This document shows positions 16,952-26,346 of a stretch of 64,000 nucleotides of DNA, one piece after another. Under the pieces are notes generated by a model that was not told the origin of the DNA, did not search any database, and saw only the letters and a list, made by a program, of their open reading frames with translations. Both the position numbers and the translations under genes were made by a program. Origin of the DNA: Mycolicibacterium goodii (GTDB lineage Bacteria; Actinomycetota; Actinomycetes; Mycobacteriales; Mycobacteriaceae); NCBI RefSeq assembly GCF_022370755.2, contig NZ_CP092364.2, forward strand, positions 2,976,001 to 3,040,000, given 5' to 3'. Position 1 is the first letter of the stretch. Each line of letters opens with the position of its first letter.

Positions 16952-17533
16952 GTGACCTCTGCCGAACCGGCACAGTTCCGGACGGCGGTGGCGGCGATGA
17001 ATGCCACCACCGTGCGGCCGGAAATCGAGCTGGGCCCGATCCGCCCGCCACAGCGGCTGGCACCGTACAGCTATGCCCTGGGCGCCGAGGTCCGGCATCC
17101 GGACACCGCGATAGTTCCCGAACGATCCGAGGGCGACGCCTTCGGAAGGCTCATCCTGCTCCACGACCCGGACGGCGCCGAGGCGTGGGACGGCACGATG
17201 CGCCTGGTCGCCTACATCCAGGCCGACCTGGACTCCAGCGAGGCCGTCGACCCACTGCTCCCCGAGGTGGCGTGGAGCTGGCTGGTGGACGCGCTCGACG
17301 CGCGCGCCAACCAGGTCACCGCCCTGGGCGGCACGGTCACCGCGACCACGTCCGTGCGTTACGGCGACATCGCCGGACCACCCCGCGCACACCAGTTGGA
17401 ACTGCGCGCATCCTGGACCGCGACGACGCTCGAACTGGGCCCACACGTGGAAGCGTTCTGTGAAGTGCTCGAGCATGCCGCCGGGCTGCCCCCGGCCGGC
17501 GTCACCGACTTGAGTTCCCGTACCCGCGCGTGA
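16952..17533 (+). CDS. DUF3000-family protein
   Basis: A protein of 193 residues matching the actinobacterial DUF3000 family (Rv2680-like), with 'PPQRLAPYSYALGAEV', 'FGRLILLHDPDGAEAWDGTM' and 'VAWSWLVDALDARANQVTAL'. No catalytic motif is evident and no membrane segment is seen. The GTG at 16952 follows a -10 hexamer. It ends one base before the RNase D gene, so the two form an operon, as in other actinobacteria, hinting at an RNA-linked role (inference). Confidence 0.8.
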   Translation: MTSAEPAQFRTAVAAMNATTVRPEIELGPIRPPQRLAPYSYALGAEVRHPDTAIVPERSEGDAFGRLILLHDPDGAEAWDGTMRLVAYIQADLDSSEAVDPLLPEVAWSWLVDALDARANQVTALGGTVTATTSVRYGDIAGPPRAHQLELRASWTATTLELGPHVEAFCEVLEHAAGLPPAGVTDLSSRTRA

Positions 17534-17534
17534 G

Positions 17535-18782
17535 ATGACCGAAGGGGATACCGAACCTGCCGGAGGCGAGGAGGCAGAGGCGACACCGCTTCTGACCCCT
17601 GCCGAAGGTGTTCCCGAGTTGCGCGTCACCGCCGAGGAGATCGCCGCGGCGGCCCGCCAGCTCGCCGGTGGCGGCGGCCCGTTCGCCATCGACGCCGAAC
17701 GCGCGTCGGGTTTCCGGTACTCCAATCGGGCGTATCTGGTGCAGATCCGCCGCGCCGGAGCCGGGACCGTGCTGATCGACCCCGTGAATCACGGCGGCTC
17801 CCCCATCGACGCGCTCGAACCGGTGGCACGGATCCTCGCCGACGACGAGTGGGTGCTGCACGCCGCGGATCAGGACCTGCCCTGTCTGGCGGAGATCGGT
17901 CTGCGCCCAGGCAAGCTCTACGACACCGAACTGGCCGGCCGGCTCGCCGGTTTCGAACGCGTCAACCTCGCGGCCATGGTGCAGCGGCTACTGGGACTGC
18001 AGCTCATGAAAGGCCACGGCGCGGCCGACTGGTCCAAGCGCCCGCTACCCGCCGAGTGGCTCAACTACGCGGCGCTGGACGTCGAGGTGCTGCTCGAGTT
18101 GCGCGACGCGATCGCCGCGGTGCTCGAGGAGCAGGGCAAAACCGAATGGGCCGCACAGGAATTCGAATATCTGCGCACCTACGTCGCGCAACCGACGCGA
18201 CGCGACCGGTGGCGGCGCACGTCGGGCATCCACAAGGTGCGTGACCCACGGGCGCTGGCCGCGGTGCGCGAACTGTGGACCACGCGCGACACCATCGCCC
18301 GCAGCCGCGACATCGCTCCGGGCCGGATCCTGCCCGATTCCGCGATCATCAACGCCGCCACGACCGATCCGAAGACCACCGAGGAACTCACCGCGCTGCC
18401 GGTCTTCGGCGGCAGCAAGCAGCGGCGCAGCGCCCAGGTGTGGTTGGACGCGCTCAACCGGGCGCGGCAGAACCCCGATCCGCCGTCGGCGTCGGAGGCG
18501 TCCAACGGCCCGCCCCCGGCGGCCCGCTGGGCACGGCGCAAACCCGAGGCCGCCGCGCGCCTGGAGGCCGCACGGGCCGGCCTGGCCGAGCTGTCCGAAC
18601 GCGTGTCGGTGCCGACCGAGAACCTGATCACGCCCGAGGTGGTGCGCCGGTTGTGCTGGGACTGGCAACCGGTGTCCGACGCGGCGTCGACGATCGAGGA
18701 GTTCCTGGTCGACAACCAGGTGCGGCCGTGGCAACGCGAACTCACCGTGCCGGTGCTGATCACCGCGCTGACCGAAACCTGA
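17535..18782 (+). CDS. Ribonuclease D-like 3'-5' exonuclease with HRDC domain
   Basis: A protein of 415 residues. The DEDD exonuclease motifs are visible: 'FAIDAERASGF' (Exo I), 'VLHAADQDLPCL' (Exo II) and 'LNYAALDVEVLLEL' (Exo III with Tyr). An HRDC domain follows ('TRDTIARSRDIAPGRILPDS'), then a second helical region at the C-terminus. Expected to trim stable RNA precursors from the 3' end. It begins one base after the DUF3000 stop. A structured element lies about 60 bp past its stop. Confidence 0.9.
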   Translation: MTEGDTEPAGGEEAEATPLLTPAEGVPELRVTAEEIAAAARQLAGGGGPFAIDAERASGFRYSNRAYLVQIRRAGAGTVLIDPVNHGGSPIDALEPVARILADDEWVLHAADQDLPCLAEIGLRPGKLYDTELAGRLAGFERVNLAAMVQRLLGLQLMKGHGAADWSKRPLPAEWLNYAALDVEVLLELRDAIAAVLEEQGKTEWAAQEFEYLRTYVAQPTRRDRWRRTSGIHKVRDPRALAAVRELWTTRDTIARSRDIAPGRILPDSAIINAATTDPKTTEELTALPVFGGSKQRRSAQVWLDALNRARQNPDPPSASEASNGPPPAARWARRKPEAAARLEAARAGLAELSERVSVPTENLITPEVVRRLCWDWQPVSDAASTIEEFLVDNQVRPWQRELTVPVLITALTET

Positions 18783-18840
18783 AGCGGTTCACCGGAATTC
18801 ACCGCAACCGATCGATCTGCTGCAGCAAGTGAGCCGGGGG

Positions 18841-18881
18841 CGAGGTCAGGACCCGATGATCACGTGATCGACACGACCTCG
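18841..18881. terminator. Possible terminator / nested hairpin after RNase D gene
   Basis: Outer 7-bp arms CGAGGTC (18841-18847) and GACCTCG (18875-18881) enclose the perfect 12-bp palindrome GATCACGTGATC (18858-18869). No U-tract follows. The rest of 18783-19003 shows only a short direct repeat TTCACCG at 18788 and 18798. Confidence 0.4.
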
Positions 18882-19003
18882 CATCCGCGCTATGTCTGAT
18901 CGCCGAACTCGCGGCGGACCGACAACTGCTGTCCCACGACGGTCGCCGAGATGGTCGGTGAGGACGTGCGCCGAATTCGGGTCGCAGAACGGGGTGACTG
19001 GCA

Positions 19004-19009
19004 TAACGT
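19004..19009 (+). promoter_or_regulatory. -10 element, leaderless PsiE-like gene
   Basis: TAACGT ends 7 nt before the GTG at 19017. Confidence 0.45.
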
Positions 19010-19016
19010 CATTCCG

Positions 19017-19520
19017 GTGACCCAGCAGCGTGGGACCGAGGATGACCAGGAGCGGCAACGGTTCGCCGACCGCGCGCTGAAGGTCGCGGAGGACGTCGTC
19101 TACTGGTCGATCGCGGTGCTCCTGCTGACCGGTTCGGTGGTGCTGATCGTGGCGCAGGTCAACGTGTTGCTGCGGTTGCGGCACACGCCCGCGACCCAGA
19201 CGCTGCTCGAACTGCTCGACGGTCTGCTGCTGGTGTTCATCTTCGTCGAACTGCTCTATGCCGTACGGACTTCGCTGCGTTCCCGTGAACTCGTCGCCGA
19301 ACCGTTCCTGATCGTCGGCATCCTGGCATGTATCAAGGAGATCGTCGTGCTGTCTGTCGACGCGGCCGCGATCCTCGACAAGGGGCCCGAGTTCTCCCGC
19401 GCGATCGTGCAGATCGGCGTGCTGGGCGCGCTGACGCTGGTGCTGGCGGTCGCGATCTTCGTGTTGCGGCTACAGCGCCGTGAGGCCGACCACATCCAGG
19501 ACAAGCCCGAGGGCTGCTAG
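19017..19520 (+). CDS. PsiE-like membrane protein
   Basis: About 167 residues with four hydrophobic helices ('VYWSIAVLLLTGSVVLIVAQ', 'LLLVFIFVELLYAV', 'PFLIVGILACIKEIVVL', 'GVLGALTLVLAVAIFVL'). The pattern 'LRSRELVAEPFLIVGILACI' resembles the phosphate-starvation-inducible PsiE family. The function is unknown in mycobacteria. The GTG at 19017 is picked from the -10 spacing; an upstream extension to 18951 is possible but less likely. Its stop overlaps the convergent F420 oxidoreductase stop by 4 bp. Confidence 0.7.
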   Translation: MTQQRGTEDDQERQRFADRALKVAEDVVYWSIAVLLLTGSVVLIVAQVNVLLRLRHTPATQTLLELLDGLLLVFIFVELLYAVRTSLRSRELVAEPFLIVGILACIKEIVVLSVDAAAILDKGPEFSRAIVQIGVLGALTLVLAVAIFVLRLQRREADHIQDKPEGC

Positions 19521-20419
19521 CCGAGCCGACCGAGCAGTTCGACCGTCGCGGCCTGTTCGTCGGGCGTGCCGAACACGTTGGCGCACAATTCGGTTGCCCC
19601 GGCCGATGCCAGATCGCCGATGCGCTCGGCGACCTCGTCGGCGGACCCGACCAGCGCGGCGTCACCGGCGTAGGCCAGGCCTTCGCGGTCCAGCATCGCG
19701 CGGTAGGACGGTACGTCGTTGTACACCGCGAACTGTTCGCGGGCGACCTCGCGCGCCGCCGCGGCATCGTCGGTGACGCACACCGGCAGGCCGACGATCA
19801 CGCGCGGCGCGCGGCGTTGCGCCTGTTCGGCGGCGGCCGTGAGGGTCGGCACGACATGCCCGGCGACCGTGCGGACCCCGGTCATCCAGGTCACGGTGCC
19901 GTCGGCGTGCGTGCCGGCCAGCCGCAGCATCGCCGGTCCCATCGCCGCCAGCACCACATCCGGTGGCGGTGTACCGGGCAGCCGCAAGGGCCGCACGGTG
20001 GCCGCGCTGAGATGCTCACCGCGAACCTCGACCTGTTCACCGGCCATCGCGGGCGTGAGGATACGGAGGAACTCGGCCATGTGCTGCCTGGGCCGATCGA
20101 ACCGCATGCCCCACACGTTCTCGACGACGAACCGGTGCGAGGTGCCGAGGCCGAGCGTGAACCGGCCGCCGGACGCGGCCTGCGTCGTCATCGCGGTCTG
20201 CGCCAGGGCCACGGGATGTGTCGGGTAGACCGGCACCACGGCCGTGCCGAGCCGCAGCGACGTCGTCTGACCAGCTGCCACGGCGAGCGCCGTGAGAGCG
20301 TCCCATTCGAAGATGTGCGGCACCCACGCCCCGCCGAACCCGTCCCGTTCGCAGGCGGCGATGTCGTCGACGAACTCGTCGAAACCACCGGTCGGGAAGA
20401 CGAATCTGCTGATCTGCAT
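19517..20419 (-). CDS. LLM-class F420-dependent oxidoreductase
   Basis: A protein of 300 residues, a luciferase-like TIM barrel. 'ERDGFGGAWVPHIFEWDALT', 'TTSLRLGTAVVPVYPTHPVA' and 'SGGRFTLGLGTSHRFVVENV' are typical of mycobacterial F420-dependent members. The substrate is unknown. It lies 10 bp downstream of dxs on the same strand and is probably co-transcribed with it. Confidence 0.85.
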   Translation of the reverse strand: MQISRFVFPTGGFDEFVDDIAACERDGFGGAWVPHIFEWDALTALAVAAGQTTSLRLGTAVVPVYPTHPVALAQTAMTTQAASGGRFTLGLGTSHRFVVENVWGMRFDRPRQHMAEFLRILTPAMAGEQVEVRGEHLSAATVRPLRLPGTPPPDVVLAAMGPAMLRLAGTHADGTVTWMTGVRTVAGHVVPTLTAAAEQAQRRAPRVIVGLPVCVTDDAAAAREVAREQFAVYNDVPSYRAMLDREGLAYAGDAALVGSADEVAERIGDLASAGATELCANVFGTPDEQAATVELLGRLG

Positions 20420-20429
20420 CGGGCTGGGA

Positions 20430-22346
20430 TCAGTCGAGCGTCTGCCCGACTTCGTCCTCGGCGGCCGCCCGGGTGCCGATCGCCGCGACCCACCCGGTGA
20501 TCTGCCGAGCGATGTGGCGATCGGTCAGGCCGACCTCCGCGAGTACCTCACCACGCGACGCATGGTCCTGGAACCGTTGCGGGACACCGACATCACGGCA
20601 CGGCACGTCGACCTCGGCGCCGCGCAGCGCGGCCGACACCGATGAACCGACGCCGCCGTGCACCCCGTTGTCCTCCACGGTGACCACCAGTTTGTGGTCG
20701 CGGGCCAGGTCGGCGAGGACTCCGGGGACGGGCAGCACCCAGCGCGGGTCCACCACGGTGACACCGATGCCCTGACCGCGCAGCAGCTCGGCGACCGCGA
20801 GCGCCATCTTCGCGAACGAGCCGACCGCGACCAACAGCACATCGCGGGTGAGACCCGTAGCGGGAACCGCGAGGACGTCGACCCCGCCACGGCGTTCCAC
20901 GGCCGGAATGTCTTCGCCCACATCGCCTTTGGGGAAGCGCACCGCCGTGGGTCCGTCGTTGACGGCCAGCGCTTCACCGAGTTCCTCGCGCAGGCGCGCG
21001 CCGTCGCGCGGCGCGGCGACCCGCATGCCGGGGATGATGCCGAGGATCGACAGATCCCACATGCCGTTGTGGCTCGCACCGTCAGGGCCGGTGATGCCGG
21101 CCCGGTCGAGCACCATGGTCACCGGCAACTTGTGCAGCGCGACGTCCATCATCAACTGGTCGAACGCCCGGTTGAGAAACGTCGAGTAGATCGCGACCAC
21201 CGGATGCAGCCCGCCCATCGCGAGACCGGCTGCCGACGTCATCGCATGCTGCTCGGCGATCCCGACGTCGAAGAACCGATCGGGGTACCGGTCGCGGAAC
21301 GCGGACAGACCTGTGGGCCCGGGCATCGCCGCCGTGATCGCCACGACGTCGCGACGCTTGGACGCCAGCGAGATCAGTTCGGTGGAGAACACCGACGTCC
21401 AGCTGGTGCCGGAGGTCTTCGTGGGCACCCCGGTCTCGGGGTCGATCACACCGCACGCATGCATCTGGTCGGCCTCGTCGTTCTCGGCGGGCGCATAGCC
21501 CATGCCCTTGCGCGTCACGACGTGCACGATCACCGGGGCGTTGAACCCGCGCGCGTGGCGCAGTGCGCTCTCCACGGCGTGTTCGTCGTGCCCGTCGATG
21601 GGACCGACGTACTTGAGGCCGAGGTCGGTGAACATCACCTGCGGAGCGATGGCGTCCTTGATGCCTGCCTTGATCGAGTGGATGCACTGGTAGCACAGCT
21701 CACCGATCACCGGCACGCCACGCACGGCCTTGCGGCCCTCCTCCAGGACGCGCTCGTATCCGGGCTGCAGACGCAGGCCGGCGAGGTGCTCGGCGAAGCC
21801 GCCGATCGTCGGCGCGTAGCTGCGGCCGTTGTCGTTGACGACGATCACCACCGGACGACGCGACGCGGCGATGTTGTTGAGCGCCTCCCAGCACATGCCT
21901 CCGGTCAGCGCGCCGTCACCGACCACGGCCACGACGTGCCGGTTGCGGTGCCCGGTGAGCTCGAAGGCCTTCGCCAGCCCGTCGGCGTAGGACAGGGCCG
22001 CACTCGCATGGCTGGACTCGACCCAGTCGTGCTCGCTCTCGGAGCGCGACGGATAGCCCGAGAGCCCGTCCTTCATGCGCAGTGTGCCGAAATCCTCGCT
22101 CCGGCCGGTCAGCATCTTGTGCACGTACGCCTGATGCCCCGTGTCGAAGATGATCGGGTCATGTGGCGAATCGAACACGCGGTGAAGCGCCAACGTGAGC
22201 TCGACGACACCCAGATTGGGGCCGAGATGCCCACCGGTTGCAGCGACCTTGTGGATCAGGAATTGCCGGATCTCCTGCGCCAGATCACGTAGCTGTGACT
22301 GCGACAGGTGCTGCAAGTCAGCGGGGCCGCGGACCTGTTCAAGCAT
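20430..22346 (-). CDS. dxs: 1-deoxy-D-xylulose-5-phosphate synthase
   Basis: A protein of 638 residues, full length. It is thiamine-dependent, joining pyruvate and glyceraldehyde-3-phosphate in the first step of the MEP isoprenoid pathway. Motifs: '[20 protein letters not shown]' (about 38-57), the thiamine site '[20 protein letters not shown]' and '[20 protein letters not shown]' with the catalytic Glu. The ATG at 22346 is leaderless. Isoprenoid output feeds decaprenyl phosphate, the carrier used by AftC. Confidence 0.96.
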   Translation of the reverse strand: MLEQVRGPADLQHLSQSQLRDLAQEIRQFLIHKVAATGGHLGPNLGVVELTLALHRVFDSPHDPIIFDTGHQAYVHKMLTGRSEDFGTLRMKDGLSGYPSRSESEHDWVESSHASAALSYADGLAKAFELTGHRNRHVVAVVGDGALTGGMCWEALNNIAASRRPVVIVVNDNGRSYAPTIGGFAEHLAGLRLQPGYERVLEEGRKAVRGVPVIGELCYQCIHSIKAGIKDAIAPQVMFTDLGLKYVGPIDGHDEHAVESALRHARGFNAPVIVHVVTRKGMGYAPAENDEADQMHACGVIDPETGVPTKTSGTSWTSVFSTELISLASKRRDVVAITAAMPGPTGLSAFRDRYPDRFFDVGIAEQHAMTSAAGLAMGGLHPVVAIYSTFLNRAFDQLMMDVALHKLPVTMVLDRAGITGPDGASHNGMWDLSILGIIPGMRVAAPRDGARLREELGEALAVNDGPTAVRFPKGDVGEDIPAVERRGGVDVLAVPATGLTRDVLLVAVGSFAKMALAVAELLRGQGIGVTVVDPRWVLPVPGVLADLARDHKLVVTVEDNGVHGGVGSSVSAALRGAEVDVPCRDVGVPQRFQDHASRGEVLAEVGLTDRHIARQITGWVAAIGTRAAAEDEVGQTLD

Positions 22347-22352
22347 TTCGCC

Positions 22353-22358
22353 AGTCTA
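22353..22358 (-). promoter_or_regulatory. -10 element, leaderless dxs
   Basis: On the minus strand TAGACT ends 6 nt before the dxs ATG at 22346, in the 21-bp gap after nhaA. Confidence 0.5.
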
Positions 22359-22367
22359 CGCACCGAC

Positions 22368-23666
22368 TCACGGCCGGTCCTGCCGAGGCTGGTAGATGTC
22401 GGGCACACCGTCGTTGTCCGCGTCGAGGGTCTCCGCCTCGTGGATCCGTCGGTAGGCGGCGTTCCTGGACAGCAGCACCACCGCGGCCAGCAGACCGGCC
22501 AGCACCGACCCCGTGAGCACGGCGATCTTGGCGTCGTCATGGGCGATGGGACTGTTCTCGAACGCGAGTTCACCGATCAGCAGCGACACCGTGAACCCGA
22601 TTCCGGCGAGCAACGCCAGCCCGAACACGTCGCGCCAGGCCAGCTCCGCGTCAAGGCTCGCCTTGGTGAATCGGGCGAGCAGATACGTCGTGAAGAACAC
22701 GCCGACGGGTTTGCCGATGACCAGGCCCGCGATCACGCCGTAGGTGACCGGATGGGACAACGCCGAGGCGAACCCCGACAGCCCGCCGACCGTGACCCCG
22801 GCCGCGAAGAACGCGAACACCGGCACCGCGAACCCCGCCGACAGCGGCCGCAACCGGTGCTCCAGCCGGTCGGCCGCGGCGTGGCGGCCCAGCACCGGGA
22901 CCGTGAATCCCAGCAGCACACCGGCGACCGTCGCGTGCACCCCGCTGGCATGCATGAGCGCCCAGGCCACGACGGCGACGGGCACCAGGACGAACGGCGA
23001 GCGCAAGCCCCGCTGCACGGCCAACCCGAACACCGCAATGGCGACCAGAGCGCCCGCGAGCGGGCCGAACGACAGCTGTGTGGTGTAGAAGACCGCGATG
23101 ACGACGATGGCCAGCAGATCGTCCACCACGGCCAGCGTGAGCAGGAATATGCGCAGCGCGGACGGCAGGTGGGTGGCGATGACGGCCAGCACCGCGAGTG
23201 CGAACGCGATGTCGGTGGCGACGGGAATCGCCCAGCCTCCGAGATTCTCGGTGTGACCACTGGTGAGGTTGATCCCGACGAAGATCACGGCGGGGACGAC
23301 CATGCCGCCGACGGCCGCGGCGATGGGAAGCGCAGCCTTGGCCGGATCACGCAGATCGCCCACCACGAACTCGCGCTTGAGCTCCACTCCGACCACGAAG
23401 AAGAAGATCGCCAGCAGTCCGTCGGCCGCCCACGCGGAGATGCTCAGGTCCAGGTGCAGCGAGTGGGGTCCGATGACGAAATCCGACACCCGGTCATATG
23501 TGGCCGACCACGGCGAGTTGGCCCACACCAGCGCGGCGAGCGCGGCCACCAGCAGCAGCGCGCCACCGACGGTCTCGGTGCGCAGCAGTTCGGAGATGCG
23601 CTGCCACTCGGGCCATGACGTGCGCGAGAAGATGCGCCGTGGCAAGGACTCAGGCTGATCGGACAT
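22368..23666 (-). CDS. nhaA: Na+/H+ antiporter NhaA with Asp-rich C-terminal tail
   Basis: A protein of 432 residues with about 12 helices. The paired aspartates of the ion site are in '[20 protein letters not shown]'; '[20 protein letters not shown]' and '[15 protein letters not shown]' are also NhaA-type. It exchanges sodium for protons for pH and salt homeostasis. The ATG at 23666 has AGGAG about 7 nt upstream. The C-terminus ends in '[12 protein letters not shown]', a calcium-loop-like motif (see findings). It is upstream of dxs on the same strand, but dxs has its own promoter. Confidence 0.93.
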   Translation of the reverse strand: MSDQPESLPRRIFSRTSWPEWQRISELLRTETVGGALLLVAALAALVWANSPWSATYDRVSDFVIGPHSLHLDLSISAWAADGLLAIFFFVVGVELKREFVVGDLRDPAKAALPIAAAVGGMVVPAVIFVGINLTSGHTENLGGWAIPVATDIAFALAVLAVIATHLPSALRIFLLTLAVVDDLLAIVVIAVFYTTQLSFGPLAGALVAIAVFGLAVQRGLRSPFVLVPVAVVAWALMHASGVHATVAGVLLGFTVPVLGRHAAADRLEHRLRPLSAGFAVPVFAFFAAGVTVGGLSGFASALSHPVTYGVIAGLVIGKPVGVFFTTYLLARFTKASLDAELAWRDVFGLALLAGIGFTVSLLIGELAFENSPIAHDDAKIAVLTGSVLAGLLAAVVLLSRNAAYRRIHEAETLDADNDGVPDIYQPRQDRP

Positions 23667-24057
23667 GGCGGGCTCCTGTGGGCAGCGTCGGACGGACGCC
23701 GACCAGGCTTCCCGGCACACCGCGAGCCACGGTAACAGGCACGTGCCGGCCACGCCGGCCGAACCGGGACGGGTGGCCGGTGCCGATCGAGGTGGGCACG
23801 CCGCGCTGCGGACGCGCCGAGGTGCACCGATTCCAGGCTCCGCTCTGCGGATCCACCCCGCCGGTCATCTACCCCCTCCCATCCCCGCCTGCGCGGTGAG
23901 CAGCACAAACCGATCAGGGCATGTCCGCTGTGGACAACGCTTCCGTAGACCGGGTCGACGACGTACGGATCCGTTGTCGTGAATTGAACTTCGTGCGTCC
24001 GATTCGTTGTGCGATTACGTAGTCTGTACTTCGAAATCGATTTCCCGGGGTGCGGAT
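23667..24057. other. 391-bp intergenic region between nhaA and the GGDEF-like gene
   Basis: A divergent spacer. The nhaA side is very GC-rich with no convincing gene or hairpin. The last 70 bp is distinctly more AT-rich and contains a possible -10 TAGTCT at 24020-24025 for the downstream gene. No RNA gene or repeat was recognised. Confidence 0.5.
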
Positions 24058-25137
24058 TTGAGTCCATTCGATCACTACTACGTGCGCACCGCCATGCTTT
24101 CCGCACAGGGCCAACGCTCCCAGATGCGGCGGATCATCGGCGTGACGATCACCGGCCTGGCGTTCGTGCCGATCCTGCTGCTCGCCTCGCCCGCGGGTCC
24201 GGAAGACGCGCAGCGCTTCGTCGCGCTCGGCGCCACGGCATGCGGTGTGCTCATGTCGGTGTGGTGGTGGCGCCGCACGTGGCCGAGCCGGAATCAGTCC
24301 TGGCTGGTGGTCGCGATCGGCACCCTCGGCATCGCGGCGACGCTGGTGACGGTGAGCGACCCCACCGCGGGGTTGCTCAGTTCCTCGGCGTTCAGCCTGA
24401 TCACCACCTACACGGCGTTCCTGCACAGCCGACGGGTCCTGATCCTGGCCTGGGCCGCGGCGGGCGTCACCGTGGCGTATCTGGCAGTGCGGGTCGCGTT
24501 CACCAGCATTCCGCTGGCCATCGCAGGCGCCATCATGAGCGCACTGGTGATCGGCACGACGTCCTTGTTGTGCCGCATGGCGATTCGCCTGCTGGACGCG
24601 GGAAACGTGCAGCACCCGGACGAGATCGACCGGCTCACGGGTCTGCTGAACCGCGAGGCGTTCGAGATCCAGGCCGCGACCATGCTGGGTTCGCACAGCC
24701 GCCACGACGACCAGTACCTGGTGATCCTGGCGGTGGGTATCGACGACATGTCGTTGCTCGGCGACATGGACGGCACCCACAGCACCCTGCACGCCAGGGT
24801 CGCGGTGGCGCAGGCGCTGCGCGAGACCGTGCGCCACGGGGTTCCGCTGGCCCACGTTTCCGACAGCGACTTCCTGATCGCCGACGTGTTCAAGACCAAC
24901 GATCCCTCGCCGCTCGTGGAGCGCATCCGCCTCGCGATCAGCACCACGCCCATGCGGTTGACCGCGAGCATCGGCACGGTGTGCAGTCCGCTCGCGCCGC
25001 TGGCCCTCCTGCCCACCGAGCAGGTGCTGCGGGAAGTCATCGACATCGCGATGCGCGCGATGAACGACTCGCGGGCAGCGGGCGGCAATCAAACCACCTC
25101 GGTCAACTACCCCACTCCCACGCCGAACCAGGAGTGA
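24058..25137 (+). CDS. Membrane protein with degenerate GGDEF domain
   Basis: About 359 residues. Five or six hydrophobic helices (about residues 25-180) precede a GGDEF fold beginning 'EIDRLTGLLNREAFEIQ' and ending with 'MRLTASIGTVC'. The signature loop reads 'HVSDSDFLIAD', so Gly-Gly-Asp-Glu-Phe is replaced by Ser-Asp-Ser-Asp-Phe and cyclic-di-GMP synthesis is unlikely. It may bind a nucleotide or act as a scaffold. The start is uncertain: the TTG at 24058 has GGGG upstream and gives 'SPFDHYYVRTAMLSA'; GTG 24082 or ATG 24094 are alternatives. No counterpart remembered at this site in M. tuberculosis. Confidence 0.75.
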   Translation: MSPFDHYYVRTAMLSAQGQRSQMRRIIGVTITGLAFVPILLLASPAGPEDAQRFVALGATACGVLMSVWWWRRTWPSRNQSWLVVAIGTLGIAATLVTVSDPTAGLLSSSAFSLITTYTAFLHSRRVLILAWAAAGVTVAYLAVRVAFTSIPLAIAGAIMSALVIGTTSLLCRMAIRLLDAGNVQHPDEIDRLTGLLNREAFEIQAATMLGSHSRHDDQYLVILAVGIDDMSLLGDMDGTHSTLHARVAVAQALRETVRHGVPLAHVSDSDFLIADVFKTNDPSPLVERIRLAISTTPMRLTASIGTVCSPLAPLALLPTEQVLREVIDIAMRAMNDSRAAGGNQTTSVNYPTPTPNQE

Positions 25138-25152
25138 TCCCCCGCAACCGCA

Positions 25153-26346
25153 CTAGCGATTCAGCACCGCGACGCACTCGATGTGGTGGGTGAGCGGGAA
25201 CGAGTCGAAGACCCGGAGCTCCTCGACCCGGTACCCGTGCTGCAGATACAGCCCGACATCGCGAGCGAACGATGCTGCCTCACAACCGATATGGATTATC
25301 CGTGGTACCTCCGCGGCGGCGATCTGATCGATGACCTCGCGGTTGGCGCCGGTGCGTGGCGGATCGAGCACCGCGACGTCGGCCCGCTTGTGTTGCGTCG
25401 CGAGCGCCCGGCGCACCGAATCGGTGACCACGGAGACCGATCTCAGGTCGGCAAGGGCCGCGCGGGCAGAACGTGACGACCCGCGCGACGTGTCGACCGT
25501 GACGACGTGGCCGCTCTCCCCCACCTGCTCGGCGAGGGCCGCGGCGAACACACCTGCGCCACCGTAGAGATCCCATGCCGTCATACCGGGTTCCAGCCGC
25601 GCCCAGCCCGCCACCAGACCGCTGTAGAGCGCTGCGGCCTCGCGATGTGCCTGCCAGAACGCGGTGACCGGGACACGCCACACGCGAGAACCGATGCGCT
25701 GTACGGCCTCGTACTGGCCGTCGACCACCCGCGTCGGGCTCTTGCGTCCGTTCTTGGGTCCCGTCTGCACGACGTGCCTGGTGCCTTCGGAATCCAGCGC
25801 AAGGTGCAACTGCGCACCCCCGGGCACCCGCAGATCGTCCAACCCGTCGACCATCCCGGCCGGCAGTTGCGCGCAGTTGAGGTCGGTGACCAGATCCGCG
25901 CTGTGGTAGCGGTGGAAGCCGGGACGGCCGTCGGCGGTGGTGTCCAGCCGCACCCGGGTCCGCCATCCCGTCGCGTCGCCGGAGCCGACGGCTTCCGCAC
26001 GCGCCGAATCCTCGTCGCGCCAGTGAAACCCGCCGAGCCGCGACAGTTGGTTGGCCACCACCGCACCCTTGATCCGCCGGGCCGCCTCCGGCGTGGCGAA
26101 CGCCAGATCACAGCAGCCGGCGCCATCCACACCGGCGATCTGGCACAGCGAGTCGACGCGATCGGGCGACGGGTCGATGACCTCGACGACCTCGGCGCGC
26201 CAGAAAGATCCGCGTTCATCCACCACGCGCACGCGCACCGTCTCGCCGGGCAGGGCATACCGGACGAACACCACGCGCCCGTCGTGCCGGGCCACGCAAC
26301 TGCCACCATTGGCCGGGGCCACGGTGGTGAGAGTCAGTTCTGTCAC
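25153..26346 (-). CDS. TrmA/RumA-like RNA (uracil-5) methyltransferase
   Basis: A protein of 397 residues. An N-terminal TRAM domain (about 1-60, 'GETVRVRVVDERGSFWRAEV') precedes a class I methyltransferase with 'WDLYGGAGVFAAALAEQVG' (SAM site), 'VAVLDPPRTGANREVIDQIA' and 'IIHIGCEAASFARDVGLYLQ', where the Cys is the predicted nucleophile. The Fe-S cysteine cluster of RumA is only partial ('LCQIAG...GAGCCDLAF'). It resembles Rv2689c. Its start overlaps the KimA-like permease stop by 4 bp, so they are co-translated. Confidence 0.85.
   Translation of the reverse strand: MTELTLTTVAPANGGSCVARHDGRVVFVRYALPGETVRVRVVDERGSFWRAEVVEVIDPSPDRVDSLCQIAGVDGAGCCDLAFATPEAARRIKGAVVANQLSRLGGFHWRDEDSARAEAVGSGDATGWRTRVRLDTTADGRPGFHRYHSADLVTDLNCAQLPAGMVDGLDDLRVPGGAQLHLALDSEGTRHVVQTGPKNGRKSPTRVVDGQYEAVQRIGSRVWRVPVTAFWQAHREAAALYSGLVAGWARLEPGMTAWDLYGGAGVFAAALAEQVGESGHVVTVDTSRGSSRSARAALADLRSVSVVTDSVRRALATQHKRADVAVLDPPRTGANREVIDQIAAAEVPRIIHIGCEAASFARDVGLYLQHGYRVEELRVFDSFPLTHHIECVAVLNR

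Noticed and set aside
20658..22292. 544-codon open frame antisense to dxs
   Set aside because: It is a shadow of dxs with no motifs.
23650..23868. Small 72-codon frame upstream of nhaA on the minus strand
   Set aside because: It overlaps the nhaA start and Shine-Dalgarno, and is Arg/Gly/Pro-rich with no family.
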